From Facklamia lactis (lineage in GTDB: Bacteria > Bacillota > Bacilli > Lactobacillales > Aerococcaceae), in NCBI RefSeq assembly GCF_015863205.1, contig NZ_JACBXQ010000001.1:496001-560000 (forward strand): a stretch of 64,000 nucleotides of DNA. The letters are read 5' to 3'. Shown one piece after another: positions 24,956-33,529 of the stretch. How positions within the stretch are numbered: the first letter of the stretch is position 1; each line of letters opens with the position of its first letter. A program made the position numbers and the translations under genes. The notes under the pieces were generated by a model. The model was given only the letters and a program-made list of their open reading frames with translations. It ran no database searches and was not told the origin of the DNA.

Positions 24956-25690
24956 ATGTCTCTTTTCAAAATAGAAATAACTAAACTGAAAGGCTCACTC
25001 CTATGGATTCCCTTAGCGCTCCTTCCTATTCTCTCTGTGGGTTATGGGACAATTAATTATGTTGCGAATAAAGAAGTTCTTGCTCGAGAATGGGCAAGCT
25101 TATGGACTCAAGTCTTTCTATTCTATGGGGCATTCTTTTATCCCTTTATTATTGGGATCGTCACAGCTTTTATTTGGCATAATGAACATAAACGAAATGG
25201 TCTCCAGTTATTGTTGACTGCAGCTTACTCTTATAAAAAAATCATAATGACTAAAATGTTAGTGGCTCTGAGCGCTTTGACTGTCATTCAAATTTATTTC
25301 ATTAGTCTCTATTTCTTAGTAGGAAGTTTTTTGTCTTTCGAGCAAAATCCTCCTTTTAGTTTATGTTTCTGGATGATCATCATCACTTTACTATCATTGG
25401 TCCAAGTGTCTTTCCAATCTTATCTTTCGTTAAAAATTAAGAATTTTTCAATCCCTGTGCTACTTTCTTTGATCTTTGGAATCGTCACCTATCTAGGTTG
25501 CGCTCAAAACAAACTAGTTGAAGTCCAATATATCTTCGGAGCAGCTAATATCAGTCTAGCAATGAATAATCAATTTCCTGATATTTCCCTTACTTTATTG
25601 GAATGGATGAAGTTGATTGGTTGGGCAGGTTTACTAATCAGCGGTTTTACCTATTTACAAGTACGTTATTTAGAGAAGCTAACAAGATGA
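24956..25690 (+). CDS. ABC permease, LanG/MutG-like
   Basis: 244 aa, about six hydrophobic segments. The NEHKRNGLQLLLTAAYSYKK loop equals the WKxIxxxP-type loop of LanE/LanG permeases. It starts 1 nt after the previous stop. Last gene of the LanFEG-type unit. Confidence 0.82.
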   Translation: MSLFKIEITKLKGSLLWIPLALLPILSVGYGTINYVANKEVLAREWASLWTQVFLFYGAFFYPFIIGIVTAFIWHNEHKRNGLQLLLTAAYSYKKIIMTKMLVALSALTVIQIYFISLYFLVGSFLSFEQNPPFSLCFWMIIITLLSLVQVSFQSYLSLKIKNFSIPVLLSLIFGIVTYLGCAQNKLVEVQYIFGAANISLAMNNQFPDISLTLLEWMKLIGWAGLLISGFTYLQVRYLEKLTR

Positions 25691-25759
25691 CTTTCACATA
25701 AGTAACTACAGCATAAATACAGTATAATTTCTATCTGACCCCGTACTAGTACCACTACT

Positions 25760-26090
25760 TGCACAATATAGTAGGGCCATAGATACTTATCGCGGCTTTT
25801 GACTTCGATAATAAATCCCATATTTTTAATTTCTCCTACTATCAATCAAGAAGCAGTTCTTTCTTCAAAACTTGAAAGGCCTCACGCAACTTTAGGAGAT
25901 GTCTTAACTATGAAGCAGGTAATAAGGTAGATGTAGAAAGCGATGAAATCCAAGAATAATTAACTATAGGAAATCTTTATTTTATGCTTTAGAAAACATA
26001 GGCACTATCCATTCCGAAGCTTGCCTCTGTCAAGCTGGATAAGATAAGGGAGAGCTCAAAAAGACCAGACGTTCTATTGAACTTCATCTA
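25760..26090 (+). pseudogene. Decayed Fic-domain protein gene (N-terminal part)
   Basis: Reading the plus strand across at least two frames gives INPIFLISPTINQEAVLSSK, then LERPHATLGDVL, then a frameshift to NYEAGNKVDVESDEIQE, then NYRKSLFYALENIGT. This order matches the N-terminal region of Fic/DOC proteins (EAVLSSKIEGTQATL, YEAG, NYRxAL). Stops and shifts break it, and the catalytic HPFxxGNG part is not visible, so the gene is dead and truncated. It fills most of the gap between the LanFEG-type operon and the amidohydrolase. Confidence 0.6.
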
Positions 26091-26096
26091 ATCAAT

Positions 26097-26127
26097 AACA
26101 ACCACCTCCTTTTTTAAAGGAGGTGGT
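26097..26127 (-). terminator. Hairpin after the amidohydrolase gene
   Basis: ACCACCTCCTTT pairs perfectly with AAAGGAGGTGGT. On the minus strand the hairpin follows the gene stop, but the T tail is weak (GTTGTTATT). Confidence 0.5.
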
Positions 26128-26133
26128 TATTAA

Positions 26134-27333
26134 CTAAGCATTTAAATAATCAAAGGCTGCTACTACAAATGAAGCAGCTACATTTATTAATTCATCTTCA
26201 TCAAAATCAAACATGGCATGGTGATGACCATTAAATTGACCCTTAATACTTCTTGGATTTGCCATAAATAAAAAGCAACTCGGAATATTCTGAGAAAAGA
26301 AGGCAAAATCCTCTCCTCCCATCATACACTCTTTCGTTTGTTCTATCTTAGACTCCCCCCAAAATTGGGTTAATGATTGTACCGTTTCAAAGGTAACGGA
26401 TGAATCATTTACTAAGGCAGGATATTTGTAATCATAAGTTAAACAGCATTCAACCCCAAAAGCAATTGACATTCCTCGACAGATTTCTTGCAGTCTTTTT
26501 TCAATAAATTGCCTAGTGGTCTCACTAATCGCTCGAACCGTTCCTTCGATAAAAACATCATCCGGAATCACGTTCTGATTAAAGCCCCCTGAAACATGCG
26601 TCACAGAAATCACCACAGGTTCACTCGCTTTAATATTTCGACTTTTTATCGTCTGAATAGCCCCCACAATTTGATTCGCTACAATAATAGGATCATCAGC
26701 ATTCTCTGGATAAGCACCATGATATCCTTTGCCACACACCTTTATAGCAAAACGATCCATCGAGGCCATCATAGGGCCTTCTTTATAAGAGATTTTTCCA
26801 GGAGGGATGCTGGTATCCAAATGACCGATATGAAACCCCAACATTCGTGTCACTTTCGGTTGTTCTAAAACCCCCTCTTGAATCATGGGTAAAGCTCCAC
26901 CAGGATATTCTTCTCCTGGTTGAAAGATTAACTTTATCTTTCCCTTAAATAATTCTCTATGCTGGTTGAGAAAAGAAGCGACCCCTAATAATACTGCCGT
27001 ATGTCCATCATGACCGCACGCATGCATATTGTCATTATGCGAAGCAAAAGCTAAACCCGTTTTTTCCACGATTGGTAATCCATCCATATCGGCTCTTAAT
27101 CCGATTACCTTGTCATTCTCTTTTCCACCTTTTTCCCCTTCAATGACCACACTTAAACCATTGCCATTGATATATTCTTCAACAGACAGGCCCAAGGTTC
27201 GTAAGTGGTTTTTGACGTAGGCAATCGTTTTAGGGAGCTCTAAGCCAATTTCTGGTATCTGATGTAACTCTCTTCGATGGCAAATTATTTCTCGTTCAAG
27301 TAAAAATAAATCATCTATCTGACCCTTTTCCAT
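26134..27333 (-). CDS. M20D amidohydrolase (HipO/AmaA type)
   Basis: 399 aa from MEKGQIDDLF, with AGGTG 7 nt upstream; the GTG at 27351 lies upstream of that RBS. Family motifs: CHRRELHQIPEIG, ADMDGLPI, MHACGHDGHTAVLLG (metal Cys/His), QPGEE (catalytic Glu) and C-terminal GGEDFAFF. It probably hydrolyses N-acyl amino acids such as hippurate or acetyl-amino acids. Last gene of an operon with a PepT-like peptidase and two DUF5058-type membrane proteins, suggesting import and breakdown of acylated amino acids or peptides. Confidence 0.88.
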   Translation of the reverse strand: MEKGQIDDLFLLEREIICHRRELHQIPEIGLELPKTIAYVKNHLRTLGLSVEEYINGNGLSVVIEGEKGGKENDKVIGLRADMDGLPIVEKTGLAFASHNDNMHACGHDGHTAVLLGVASFLNQHRELFKGKIKLIFQPGEEYPGGALPMIQEGVLEQPKVTRMLGFHIGHLDTSIPPGKISYKEGPMMASMDRFAIKVCGKGYHGAYPENADDPIIVANQIVGAIQTIKSRNIKASEPVVISVTHVSGGFNQNVIPDDVFIEGTVRAISETTRQFIEKRLQEICRGMSIAFGVECCLTYDYKYPALVNDSSVTFETVQSLTQFWGESKIEQTKECMMGGEDFAFFSQNIPSCFLFMANPRSIKGQFNGHHHAMFDFDEDELINVAASFVVAAFDYLNA

Positions 27334-27343
27334 TCGTTTGCAC

Positions 27344-28453
27344 CTATTCACTTAGAAATTTAATGAGCGCTTGAGTGGTATTCATCAGCTCATCTATTTC
27401 TAAATATTCCTCTGTGGTATGGACCTTTTGCATTCCAACCCCAATGATCGCGGCATTAAAACCTTCACCCGCAAAGAAATTCGCATCCGATCCTCCACCA
27501 ATAATTTGATCTTCTGCTTTAACTCCAACTTCTTGATAAGCATCGATCATTTCATTCACAAATTTTAACTCATCTTGCGATCTTAACTCAGGGTATTCAC
27601 AGTGATTCTTAAATTCATAATCATCCGCATATTTCTTAATAATTGTTTCAAAATTCGACAAAATATTTTCTACTTTTTCTTGAGAATGAGATCTTATCTC
27701 ACCCGTAAAGGTACATTCATCTGGCACCACATTGCTAGGAAATTCAGCATGAATCGTTGAAATATTTGCTGTTGTGAAGTCATCAATGCGTAAGATGTCC
27801 ATTTCAGAAATGATTTGGCTAGCAAGTTTAATCGCATTTTTTCCCTTTTCTGGTTCGATCCCAGCATGTGCTTTAATTCCTCTTATTGTGACAGAAAATT
27901 TATAACAAGTAGGAGCTTGATAAGCCACTTTATCAGCCTTACCAGCATTATCAACTACAATGATATTTTTAGCAGGTTGAATGTGTTTATAAACATTTTC
28001 CCAGTCGATATGGCGAGCTCCTAACATACTTTGCTCTTCGCCCGGAGTAATGATAACGTAAATATCTTGATGATCAAGATGATGTTTCTTAAGATACTCA
28101 ATTGAAGATAGAATCGCTGCTAATCCTGCCTTGTCATCTCCCCCAAGAGTTGTCGTGCCATCCGTCTTCCAGATCTTCTCTTCTTTTATAATATTTAGAT
28201 TCTCATTTGGCTGAATCACATCAGTATGACCGTTTAAGGTAACACCTTCTCCAGGTATATTTCCCTTTATCTTGGCAAACACAACGGGAGAATCTCCCCC
28301 ATATTGTGCTTGATTATGATCTAGATATATTTCCGCTTCTAACTCTTCTAGAAATTGAATAATATATTCCGTCATTTTACTTTCTTGCTTACTGGGTGAG
28401 TGGATCAACAACATTTCCTCCAGAATCTGTAAAGTTCTTTCTCTCATAATCAT
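27344..28453 (-). CDS. M20 peptidase, tripeptidase-T-like
   Basis: 369 aa. Motifs: NGHTDVI (metal His/Asp), TTLGGDDKAGLAAIL, TPGEEQSMLGA, HAGIEPEKGKNA, and a C-terminal IIGGGSDANFF. This is the PepT-like branch of M20. Two possible ATGs (28453 and 28447) follow GAGGAG; 28447 has the better 9-nt spacing, but both are close. Co-transcribed with the M20D enzyme and the membrane pair. Confidence 0.85.
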   Translation of the reverse strand: MIMRERTLQILEEMLLIHSPSKQESKMTEYIIQFLEELEAEIYLDHNQAQYGGDSPVVFAKIKGNIPGEGVTLNGHTDVIQPNENLNIIKEEKIWKTDGTTTLGGDDKAGLAAILSSIEYLKKHHLDHQDIYVIITPGEEQSMLGARHIDWENVYKHIQPAKNIIVVDNAGKADKVAYQAPTCYKFSVTIRGIKAHAGIEPEKGKNAIKLASQIISEMDILRIDDFTTANISTIHAEFPSNVVPDECTFTGEIRSHSQEKVENILSNFETIIKKYADDYEFKNHCEYPELRSQDELKFVNEMIDAYQEVGVKAEDQIIGGGSDANFFAGEGFNAAIIGVGMQKVHTTEEYLEIDELMNTTQALIKFLSE

Positions 28454-28461
28454 TATCTCCT

Positions 28462-29124
28462 CTACTTATTATTTTTGACCATCTGACTTCTTGCAAAATA
28501 AATCGTCGAGAAGACAGAGGTTAATGTGATAACAAAGGATGGATTCCCTGGAATAAACTTGACGATAAAAATCATTAAACCTGCTACTAACAAGGCAAAA
28601 ATTCCTGTTTTATAAGATTTCACCATATACTGACCAAAAATACCTCCGTAGATTCCAGGAATAATTAATTCAAAATACTTGGACAAATTTTCAGGTAAAG
28701 TGGTCACCACGGTCTGGCCTAAAATCGTTGAGAAGATTACAAAGAAAACCGCTACATAAATTGACATGGCTAAACCAATGGTTCCCATTAATTGCCCTTC
28801 TGAAGTTCCTGCTTTATATCCTGAAGCTTCCGTCGCCACAGCAGCTGCAGGAATTTTCATATTAACAGCATTCCCAGATAAATTGGTCATATATAGTCCA
28901 GAGGTTCCGACAATCGGATAATAACTAATCGGTTCACTAATATAGAAGGCTCCTGAAACAGAAATTTGAGAAATTGCCCCTGCTATAATGGCTGATAATC
29001 CCGGATTATATCCCCAAACAAAAGTCATAATAAAAGGAGGAATTAAAACCGCAATAATCCCAAGTAATATAGAGATTCTTCCAAATGGTACGATATTTTT
29101 AGTGAATTTTTCATATGTGTTCAT
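28462..29124 (-). CDS. Small multispan membrane protein partner of DUF5058 protein
   Basis: 220 aa from MNTYEKFTKNIVPFGRISIL, with AGGAGG 7 nt upstream; the longer frame overlaps the previous gene and is rejected. About five to six hydrophobic segments, with GAISQISVSGAFYISEPISY and GIYGGIFGQYMV. I do not recognise a named family. It follows the DUF5058 gene and precedes two amidohydrolases, so the two membrane proteins probably form a transporter for their substrate. Confidence 0.68.
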   Translation of the reverse strand: MNTYEKFTKNIVPFGRISILLGIIAVLIPPFIMTFVWGYNPGLSAIIAGAISQISVSGAFYISEPISYYPIVGTSGLYMTNLSGNAVNMKIPAAAVATEASGYKAGTSEGQLMGTIGLAMSIYVAVFFVIFSTILGQTVVTTLPENLSKYFELIIPGIYGGIFGQYMVKSYKTGIFALLVAGLMIFIVKFIPGNPSFVITLTSVFSTIYFARSQMVKNNK

Positions 29125-29135
29125 TATTTTTCCTC

Positions 29136-29837
29136 CTATACAAAGAACATTCCAATAAAGGCTCCGCCAAACATTGCAATGGTGAGTGACCAGGATCCAA
29201 TCCACTCAATATTTTTCCCAATATAGTGGCAAATAATCATAATGACTAGCCCACCAATGGTAGCAGCTGCATGCGCAGGATTTATCTGAATATTAACCGA
29301 ATTGTTCATCACAAAATAAGCGAAGGCCCCTAACATAGCCCCTAAGCTCACTGCTGGTAATAATTCTTTTCTTCCGCCGGTCATAACGTCATTAATTTTT
29401 TCCATTCTATGAGCAAATAAAAAGGTCACGATCAGCCATCCCAACACCCCTAAAGCAGGTGTCCAAAGCGCATTGGCATATACGGTCGGATCCATTACGG
29501 GCCCCAATTCTCCTCCTGCAGCCTTAGCCCCAAAAGTCGCGGCCATCGTCTCATAATTAGTTCCTCCAATTACAGCCAATCTTAAGGCTGCAACCGGAGC
29601 ACCTAATGATACAATTAGGGAGAGTATACTTCCCATAATTCCTAACGCAGGCCCAATACTACTCATGGCTGCAACTTTCATCCCTTTTTTCACTCGTTCT
29701 TTATCCATGTTCAACTCTTTGGTTGTTTTCAATGCTTTCCTCAACATATACGTTCCTTGAATCACAACTAATATAATCCCAATTGATGAACCTAAATACA
29801 TCAATGGATGATTTGCTAAGTGAAGATGACCTTCCAT
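29136..29837 (-). CDS. DUF5058-family membrane protein
   Basis: 233 aa with about five hydrophobic segments. SSIGPALGIM, VSLGAPVAALRLAVIGGTNYE and MAATFGAKAAGG fit the DUF5058 pattern as I recall it. RBS AAGGAGG. First gene of the DUF5058-M20-M20 operon, divergent from a LysR-type regulator. Function is unproven; genome context across Firmicutes suggests a carrier linked to M20 hydrolases. Confidence 0.72.
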   Translation of the reverse strand: MEGHLHLANHPLMYLGSSIGIILVVIQGTYMLRKALKTTKELNMDKERVKKGMKVAAMSSIGPALGIMGSILSLIVSLGAPVAALRLAVIGGTNYETMAATFGAKAAGGELGPVMDPTVYANALWTPALGVLGWLIVTFLFAHRMEKINDVMTGGRKELLPAVSLGAMLGAFAYFVMNNSVNIQINPAHAAATIGGLVIMIICHYIGKNIEWIGSWSLTIAMFGGAFIGMFFV

Positions 29838-29881
29838 AAATTGACCTCCTTAATATTCCCAAAAATTAACAACACCTTAAA

Positions 29882-29896
29882 ATGAACGCGCTTTCA
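29882..29896. promoter_or_regulatory. cre-like site in the DUF5058/LysR intergenic region
   Basis: ATGAACGCGCTTTCA matches the CcpA cre consensus WTGNAARCGNWWWCA at 14 of 15 positions. It lies 45 bp upstream of the DUF5058 gene and 90 bp upstream of the regulator. Just beyond it, on the plus strand, TTAACA (29909) and TATGCT (29933) spaced by 18 nt form a possible promoter for the regulator. Confidence 0.5.
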
Positions 29897-29986
29897 TTTA
29901 ATAGGATTTTAACATGTTTCTTTGGATCTGAGTATGCTAGAATTATTGATAAGGGGCATAGGTCAAAACTATATGGAGAGAAAACC

Positions 29987-30895
29987 ATGAATGTAGACAA
30001 TTTAAAAAGAATTATAGAAATATCTAAAACAGGTTCAATTAGTAAAGCTGCTCATAATTTGTTTATTTCTCAACCCTATCTTAGTAATGTATTAAAGGAA
30101 ACTGAACAAGAAATTGGATTCAATATTTTTCAAAGAACAAATGATGGTGTCATTTTAACTGACTTGGGACAGTTATTCATTGACCAAGCCCAACAAATTC
30201 TATTAAAATACGATGAATTCGAAAGAATGTTTATTGGAGAGACAAGTAAACTAGAATTGTTATTAATATCTGCAAGGAGATCTTCCTATATTTCAATTGC
30301 TATCAGTTCATTAATCAACCACCTTAGAGCACAAAACATTGCGCTTTCCGTTCGTTTTTCAGAGTGTACGAACCAGGAAGTCATCAATAATATCTATACC
30401 GCCAATTCTGACATTGGAATTATCCGTTTTGATGATATGTATCAAAATCATTTTGTCAATCAACTGACTGCCAGAAATATTGAATGGTATGAATTACAAC
30501 GAACTCAACGGGTTATTTTAATATCCAAAAAGAATCCCCTCGCCTACAAAAAAAATATTTTTTTGGAAGATTTAAAAGGATTTATCGAAATTATTCATGG
30601 TGACTTTGAAGTAAATAGCATGGATAAAGAAAATCATAAACATAAAGTGTATGTCTATGAAAGAGGGACTCTTTTAGATTTCGTCTCTAATATTGACAAT
30701 AGTTATACTTGGACGACAGCCACGCACCCTCAAATTATTGAAATGTATGATTTGACTGAACGAAAAGTTGTCTCTAGTCAAAATCAAGTCATTGATTATG
30801 TCCTTTATAAAAAAGAAAATAAACATCACAAAGAATCAAGGTTGCTTCTTGAATTTATTAAAAAAGCCATTTCTGAGTTAACCATTCCATATTAA
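29987..30895 (+). CDS. LysR-family transcriptional regulator
   Basis: 302 aa from MNVDNLKRIIEISKTGSISK, chosen for GGAGAG 6 nt upstream; the longer frame starts inside the promoter/cre region. N-terminal winged helix: KAAHNLFISQPYLSNVLKET and FNIFQRTNDGVILTDLG. The C-terminal effector domain is typical but uninformative. Divergent to the DUF5058-M20 operon and probably its regulator. Confidence 0.87.
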   Translation: MNVDNLKRIIEISKTGSISKAAHNLFISQPYLSNVLKETEQEIGFNIFQRTNDGVILTDLGQLFIDQAQQILLKYDEFERMFIGETSKLELLLISARRSSYISIAISSLINHLRAQNIALSVRFSECTNQEVINNIYTANSDIGIIRFDDMYQNHFVNQLTARNIEWYELQRTQRVILISKKNPLAYKKNIFLEDLKGFIEIIHGDFEVNSMDKENHKHKVYVYERGTLLDFVSNIDNSYTWTTATHPQIIEMYDLTERKVVSSQNQVIDYVLYKKENKHHKESRLLLEFIKKAISELTIPY

Positions 30896-30918
30896 GCAAT
30901 GGCTTGCGATGTATTATT

Positions 30919-31038
30919 AAAAAGAGGCTGTGATATAAGTAAATTGTTTTTGAAAAAATATAATACTCTGTTCTTAATCTTCATTCGCAGCTATTGAAAT
31001 GATAAAGAAAATAATAATTTTATATCACAGCCTTTTTT
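30919..31038. repeat. Short inverted-repeat element (MITE or IS-end relic)
   Basis: GGCTGTGATATAA at 30926-30938 is exactly repeated in inverse at 31020-31032, flanked by A- and T-tracts. The left end (AGGCTGTGATATAAGTAAATTGTTTTTGAAAAAA, shown here only as its landmarks GGCTGTGATATAAG and TTTTTGAAAAAA) resembles the minus-strand sequence at about 46545-46586. A terminal GGCTGTGACATAAG motif recalls IS-element ends. The element also ends in a T-run and may stop transcription from the LysR gene. Confidence 0.5.
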
Positions 31039-31051
31039 AGCTGATCAAATT

Positions 31052-31867
31052 TTACTCATTAAAGTCATAAAAATAAGCTCCTCCATAGGTCTCTTTTACT
31101 TTATCCATATATTCTTTTGATCCAACAACTTCTTTGCCAGCATCTAACCATTCAGAATTTTCTTCATCTTCTGTATTGACAATAAGCCCAATCGCAAAAT
31201 TTTGAGCACTCTCTGAAGGTTCTACTGCTAAATAATTTTCAAAGTCCATATCATTTTGTTGTAGCATCATTGGCGGTGTGATGATTACATCTACATCCTT
31301 AATATTACGAACAGTCGCTGTTATTTCGGTCTCCAAGATTTCAATTTTTTTAGTATTTTCTTGAATATCTCCTAAATTATAAAATTCACCTTTCTTTTCT
31401 CCTAAAGTCACTAATCCAATGTCCTCTAATAAAATTAATGATCGTTCCATATTGGCCGGATCACCTGCAATCGCAATAACAGCTTCTTCAGGAATATCTT
31501 CAATCTTTTCATGCTTTTCTGAATAGAGTGCCTGAGGTCCATAAGCAATAAATGGTTCCACCATTTCTAATTTTGCATTATTTTCTTGGTTGAATGTTTC
31601 TAACCAAACTTTATGATTAGCAATAACACCATCAATTTCACCTTCACTTAACGCTACAGCAGGTAGATGATTTCCATCAAATGAGATAACTTCAACTTTA
31701 TATTCTCCCTTTTCTTCCATCACTTCTTTAAAGTGTTCGACCAAGGGGCTTGAGGTTCCAACGGTACCAATTTTAATCGTTTCTTTCGCAAAAGCCACAT
31801 CTGTACTCATAGCAAACATCGTAACCGCCATAATCAATAACAATAAATTTTTACACATATTTTTCAT
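31052..31867 (-). CDS. NlpA/MetQ-family substrate-binding protein, no lipobox
   Basis: 271 aa. MetQ/NlpA-type: ETIKIGTVGTSSPLVEHFKE, FEGNHLPAVAL-like FDGNHLPAVALSEGEIDGVI, IAGDPANMERSLILLE. The signal peptide ends STDVAFAKE. The only Cys is residue 5, before the hydrophobic core, so no lipoprotein attachment site is present, in contrast to usual Gram-positive MetQ. RBS AGGAGG. Last gene of a rhodanese-metN-metI-metQ operon; substrate is probably a sulfur amino acid or related compound, by inference. Confidence 0.85.
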   Translation of the reverse strand: MKNMCKNLLLLIMAVTMFAMSTDVAFAKETIKIGTVGTSSPLVEHFKEVMEEKGEYKVEVISFDGNHLPAVALSEGEIDGVIANHKVWLETFNQENNAKLEMVEPFIAYGPQALYSEKHEKIEDIPEEAVIAIAGDPANMERSLILLEDIGLVTLGEKKGEFYNLGDIQENTKKIEILETEITATVRNIKDVDVIITPPMMLQQNDMDFENYLAVEPSESAQNFAIGLIVNTEDEENSEWLDAGKEVVGSKEYMDKVKETYGGAYFYDFNE

Positions 31868-31880
31868 TCTAAATTTCCTC

Positions 31881-32558
31881 CTATTTTTTCATACTATGAT
31901 CATATATTTTATTTCCAATTGTTTGAACAATTTGTACCATAAAGAACAAAATCACTACTGAACTGTATAAAATAAAATCATCAAAACTTTGGTAGCCATA
32001 ATTAATCGCTACAGATCCAATCCCACCTCCTCCAACGGCTCCAGCAATCGTAGAACCCGCAATATTATTAACAAACGCAATGGTTGTAGCCGAAATTATT
32101 GATGGAATAGACTCTTTAATGACTATTTCTTTTATAATATTTAAATCACTTGCCCCATAAGATCGAGCGGCTTCAATCGTTTGCGGATTAATTGACCTAA
32201 ATGAATTTTCCAAATACCGACCAATATTCGCGGTACAGGCTAATATCAAAGGAATAATGACTGCCTTAGGACCAATCGAAGTGCCCACAATGGTTCTCAC
32301 TACAGGTGATAAAGCAATAATCAATATCAAAATAGGAATACTCCGAACAAGATTAACAAATAAACTGATCATTGAATAAATTCTTGGATGAGGTTTCAAA
32401 CCATTGGGTGCATAATAATAAAGAGTTAGACCTACCGCCAAAGCTCCCACCATCCCAATCACAACAACAATCATTACTAATTCTATAGTCACCCATGTAG
32501 CAGGTAAAATTAAGCTTGATAGCCGATCATACATTTCAGATAACATTTCACTATTCAT
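31881..32558 (-). CDS. metI: MetI-family ABC permease
   Basis: 225 aa, five hydrophobic segments. EAA loop EAARSYGASDLNIIKEIVIK and VNLVRSIPILILIIAL are diagnostic for MetI. The start ATG overlaps the metN stop by 8 bp, so translation is coupled. Works with the MetN-like ATPase and the NlpA-type binding protein. Confidence 0.9.
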   Translation of the reverse strand: MNSEMLSEMYDRLSSLILPATWVTIELVMIVVVIGMVGALAVGLTLYYYAPNGLKPHPRIYSMISLFVNLVRSIPILILIIALSPVVRTIVGTSIGPKAVIIPLILACTANIGRYLENSFRSINPQTIEAARSYGASDLNIIKEIVIKESIPSIISATTIAFVNNIAGSTIAGAVGGGGIGSVAINYGYQSFDDFILYSSVVILFFMVQIVQTIGNKIYDHSMKK

Positions 32559-33495
32559 AGTTAACAGCCCATTCGATATGATTTAGTTCTAAAATATTTT
32601 TGATATCAAGATAGTGCTCAAAAGCAATCTCAATTTCAAATTCACTTAAAGTTTTATATTTAAACTTAGTAGATTGAGTCGCCATTACTATTAGACTGTT
32701 ATCTTCAATAATTAATTGATTAATAACATTAGATTGTGCTTCTAAATCAACAAATAATAATAGTTGAATTCGAGGCTGGTTCGGCCATTCTTTAGACATA
32801 CTTAGGAGACGCTTTTGCTTATATTGAGTCAACGGATCGCTTAAATTGATTGCCTTTCCATTTCTTATCTCCATAACTCGATGTGAAATTAATTTCAAAA
32901 CATTCATTTCATGCGATACTACCATAAATGTAACCCCTAATTCATGATTTAATTTCTCATATAAGGTTAGAATAGATGCAGTCGTCTCAGGATCTAATGC
33001 AGAGGTTGCCTCATCAGATAATATCAGTTCTGGCTCAGTCACAAGAGCCCTCGCAATGGCAACACGTTGCTTCTGCCCCCCTGATAATTGATGGGGATAC
33101 GCATATAATTTATCTTCAATGTTAATGAGTTGAGTAATTCTTTCCACTTTCTCTTTTATTACACTTTTCGAAATTTTTTTGATTTTCAAAGGTAAGGCTA
33201 TATTTTCAAAAACATTTAACCTTTCCACTAAGGAAAAGTTTTGAAAGATCATCCCAATATGAGATCTAAACTCATTCATTTCCCGATTATTAAGTGCTGA
33301 GATATCCGTTCCACTAACCACTACTTGACCCTCTTCAAAGGGAATCAAACCATTAATACATCGTAATAAGGTCGATTTCCCTGAACCACTATTGCCCATT
33401 ATGCCGAATATTTCTTTCTTTTTAACAGAAAATGATATTTGATCTAGAATTTTCTTATTATGATAGTTTTTGGATAAATTATTTACGGTTATCAT
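32551..33495 (-). CDS. metN: MetN-family ABC ATPase
   Basis: 314 aa from MITVNNLSKNYHNKK; GGGAG lies 8 nt upstream, and the longer frame has no RBS. Walker A GNSGSGKST, Q-loop IFQNFSLV, signature LSGGQKQRVAIARAL, Walker B LILSDEATSALDP, H-loop VSHEM. The C-terminal ~75 residues (QPRIQLLLFVD onwards) take the position of the NIL/ACT-like domain of MetN, though divergent. The typical family role is methionine import; the preceding rhodanese suggests a sulfur substrate. Confidence 0.9.
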   Translation of the reverse strand: MITVNNLSKNYHNKKILDQISFSVKKKEIFGIMGNSGSGKSTLLRCINGLIPFEEGQVVVSGTDISALNNREMNEFRSHIGMIFQNFSLVERLNVFENIALPLKIKKISKSVIKEKVERITQLINIEDKLYAYPHQLSGGQKQRVAIARALVTEPELILSDEATSALDPETTASILTLYEKLNHELGVTFMVVSHEMNVLKLISHRVMEIRNGKAINLSDPLTQYKQKRLLSMSKEWPNQPRIQLLLFVDLEAQSNVINQLIIEDNSLIVMATQSTKFKYKTLSEFEIEIAFEHYLDIKNILELNHIEWAVNYE

Positions 33496-33529
33496 ATTAA
33501 TTTCTCCCATTTGCACCATCTATTCTCTA

